From assembly GCA_943735955.1 (NCBI GenBank), contig OX030958.1, positions 1,572,493-1,636,492 on the forward strand: a stretch of 64,000 nt of DNA. The letters run 5' to 3'. Made by a program: the position numbers and the translations under genes. Positions 61,585-64,000 of the stretch are shown piece after piece (position 1 is the stretch's first letter; each line of letters begins with the position of its first letter). This stretch comes from Piscicola geometra (Eukaryota > Annelida > Clitellata > Hirudinida > Piscicolidae). The notes under the pieces were generated by a model. It saw only the letters and a program-made list of their open reading frames with translations, was not told the DNA's origin and did not search any database.

Positions 61585-62181
61585 TGATGAAGTGGTATGT
61601 GGAGCCTGGTTGGTACTCTGGTGCATTGGGAATGGACTGGTAGGGTTCGAAAAGAATGGTGAATCTGAAAAGGATGGGTGGGATGGTGGTTGGGATGGTG
61701 GTTGGAACGATGAGTGGGATGGTGAGTGAGATGGTGGTTCGAATGATGGGTGGGATGATGGTTGGAATAGTTGGTGGAATGGTATGGTGGTTAAAGTAAT
61801 GAGTGGCATGTTGAAAGGCTTTTTGAGATGCTGGCTTTTATTTTAGAAATAGGTGGAAGGGTAAATGGGACGGGTAGACATTATGAAGGAAGATTTCAGT
61901 ATGATAGAATTCTGAAATAATCTGAGTTTTGTTTTATGATGTTTATGATGAGTTATGTTTTCAGTTTAGTTTCTAAAAAATATGTAAATATAATTTTTTT
62001 ATATAATAAAATTGAACTGAAAACCCCAAAGAGAAAGAGATGAAGTCACGCAGAATTCGAATAAAATAAAATCGAAAAGTTGAGCGCACCTTTTCTTGTG
62101 CTGCGGCTGGCTGCAGTTGAGGATGAGAGTGGCGTTGTGGCGTTCAGGCAACGAGCAGCTGTCATACTCCTGTTTGTTTAC
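61585..62181 (-). CDS. Ephrin, two exons of the receptor-binding domain
   Basis: Ephrins are membrane-anchored ligands of Eph receptor kinases acting in axon guidance and boundary formation. Exon 62090-62181 (acceptor ACACAG, donor GTGCGC) encodes VNKQEYDSCSLPERHNATLI then LNCSQPQHKK. Exon 61585-61664 (acceptor TTTTCAG, donor GTGAGT) encodes RFTILFEPYQSIPNAPEYQP then GSTYHFIS. Phases (0 in, 2; 2 in, 1) agree. The order V..EYD.C ... L.C..P ... +FT+.F ... P....F.PG..YYFIS is the ephrin fold signature with two of its four cysteines. The preceding exon (signal peptide, start of domain) lies right of the window or was not seen. The next exon with the GG.C cysteine was not found to the left, so the following intron is long or the exon divergent. 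A-type versus B-type anchoring cannot be decided. Confidence 0.75.
61675..61810. repeat. (GGGATGGTGGTT)n degenerate minisatellite
   Basis: gggatggtggtt / gggatggtgagt / aatgatggg variants of 12-16 bp in the ephrin intron. On the gene strand it is a C/A-rich tract ending about 10 bases before the acceptor at 61665. Confidence 0.8.
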
Positions 62182-64000
62182 CTGTGTCGTATTGATTAGG
62201 TGGTTTAGATTTTTTTGTTACACTTTTTTCTAGGACTAAGGTCTTGGCGAGTTTTTGTTTTTTTTCATTTTCGCTTAAACTTCATTTCCATTCTAAGCAA
62301 ATTTATTGATTTTCCTTTCAATGTCTTTTAATATTTTCACCTTTATCTTGTTGCTACTTTTTCCCATTGTTTCAGAATTTTTTATTTTCAGGATTCATTT
62401 ATTCTATTTCAAAATTTATTATATTTCATTTATTTCTATTTCTTTTTCTACGTACATTATATATTTTTTTGATGAGCATACTTTATTATTTGTATTTTAT
62501 TCATATTATCTTGGGCATCTTTGACTTGGTGCAAAAAAGCTCTCTTACTAATTGGGTGGATCACGCTCGATTCCGATGCACTGAAGTTTCCCGGAAAGAT
62601 AGGCGTCAATAAGGACAGCCAGTCATTCACCAAAAAATGATGAGATTATTGAAACTGCTTTTTCCAATGATGCTGCGAATGCTTGAAAAGAAGCTAATAA
62701 GGAAGTCACTTCACTTTTTCATTTATATGCTTAAAAGCTTTTTCGAAACAAATTGAATTCACACAAAAGCTTTTCAAAAAGAATATTTTTTTCTGCAAAT
62801 TTCTTGAACTGAATTTCATATCCCAATAGCATCAAATATTTCCATAAAACCAAAATATGCTCAAAATACTGATTTTAAAAGAACATTTTAAAAGATTTTT
62901 TATATAGCTTGCAAGATGATTGGACAGGAAACTCGACGCCAAAACTAAAACTCGATAGGTTTTTATAAACCTTCTATTTTTTCTATTTTTATTTGTTTAT
63001 TCTTTCATGGAATAGCTTTCTTGAGATATGGAAAGTGTTGTAGGCATTTTTTGAATTAAAAATGTGAATAGATTTCATACTTTAGTTTTAGCAGTGTGGG
63101 ACTTTTCAAAGTTGTTTGAAAGGTGAGAGATGAAAGCAAGATAAATGAACGTTCCGCGAATGGTAGTAAAGTATGCTGGTCAGTGAAATAAAAGTATTAA
63201 GTTAACAACGTTGTTTCTATGAAGTTATTGGCCCATTGAATAATAAATACAGCGATGGATGAGTGAATACAGTAGAAATATGAGCAAAATGCTCAATAAA
63301 GAGTAGGAACAGATAAATTGAATGAGGTTTCGGCGATGGGGTCTCGCGGGGAGCGTAGAATGAAAGAAGCATTGTGAGAGGATCATTTCGAGGCCTTGAA
63401 CACAACTTGCATGTGTTGTTGAAACATTTCTGAACACGCGTTCTTTTCCAAAACAGATATTAGAAGGTTCAAGAACTGCTAAATATTTTATGAATTGATA
63501 TATCATCATCGTAGGTCGCATAATGAGTAAAGTCATATAATAGTGGAGCTAAATTACTTCATTTGAATAATAAAGAAACTGAGAGAGACTTTTAAGATTT
63601 TAAGTCTACAAAGATGCTTTATGAAAAGCACAAGCGAATGGCGGATGAAGAAAAGAAGTGTTAGATGTATAGTGCTCCTGCGGGGGTTTTAAATGCTGTT
63701 GGACTCATGAATAGGTATAGAAGTCGCTGCGAAGTTATGGTGCTCGAGGTATCAGAAGCTTAATGGACACGTCGTGCTTCTGAATGAAAGTTCTATATGC
63801 TAAAGTGAAATTACTCAAGAAGCTTTGAAGAAATTTGAAAAAGTGATTTAGAATTATGAGATTATTAGTTAGTATGGTTAGGTTCTTTAATAAAAAAGGA
63901 GAATACTTTTGCTTTTGTTTGCAAAAATGGTCTTATGTAGACGAGTCGAATCTTCAACAACTTTTTTTGACTGTTTGATGGGCTAATTTCTAAATAGTTT
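62182..64000. other. Upstream ephrin intron or flank
   Basis: AT-rich with no confidently identified exon. GC-richer patches at 62525-62610 and 63320-63440 have short open frames on either strand without recognised similarity. Confidence 0.4.

Overview
This window is AT-rich (by eye about two thirds A+T), intron-rich animal DNA. It has GT-AG introns, GC-richer coding exons, animal-specific genes (SLO2/KCNT potassium channel, ephrin) and many transposon relics and simple repeats. Gene content and texture suggest a lophotrochozoan invertebrate, perhaps an annelid such as a leech. The species guess is inference only.

Layout. (1) 314-1676, minus: the first five coding exons of the chaperonin subunit CCT5; the rest lies left of base 1. 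(2) 1766-6850: five mobile elements packed end to end, namely an 8-bp-TSD element with a LINE tail inside, two hAT relics with exact 8-bp TSDs, a GGCGGCGATC MITE and an L2/CR1-like LINE tail. (3) 7864-33084, minus: a complete 31-exon SLO2 (KCNT1/2-type) potassium channel whose reading frame closes through every exon junction (1282 residues). Its introns hold LINE, hAT, MITE and SINE remnants and a 1.5-kb 12-bp satellite. (4) 33085-33833: a 749-bp head-to-head spacer. (5) 33834-39439, plus: a complete 13-exon serine carboxypeptidase of the CPVL type (466 residues), with several introns made largely of different simple repeats. (6) 39440-61584: mostly non-coding, with weak candidate exons of an unrecognised Q-rich minus-strand gene (41200-43004) and an unrecognised plus-strand gene (43957-45220), a 63-bp perfect palindrome, minisatellites, an RTE-like LINE fragment inside a TCATACTGTCATCATC array, and two adjacent 9-bp-TSD foldback elements. 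(7) 61585-62181, minus: two exons of an ephrin; upstream exons lie right of the window.

The genes do not form a pathway: CCT5 folds proteins in the cytosol, SLO2 sets membrane excitability, the carboxypeptidase is secretory or lysosomal, and ephrin is a cell-surface guidance ligand. What unifies the window is its architecture: conserved exons set in a matrix of DNA transposons and locally amplified simple repeats, several of which form almost whole introns. All gene models were read by hand from six-frame translation, splice consensus and phase arithmetic, and no database search was run.
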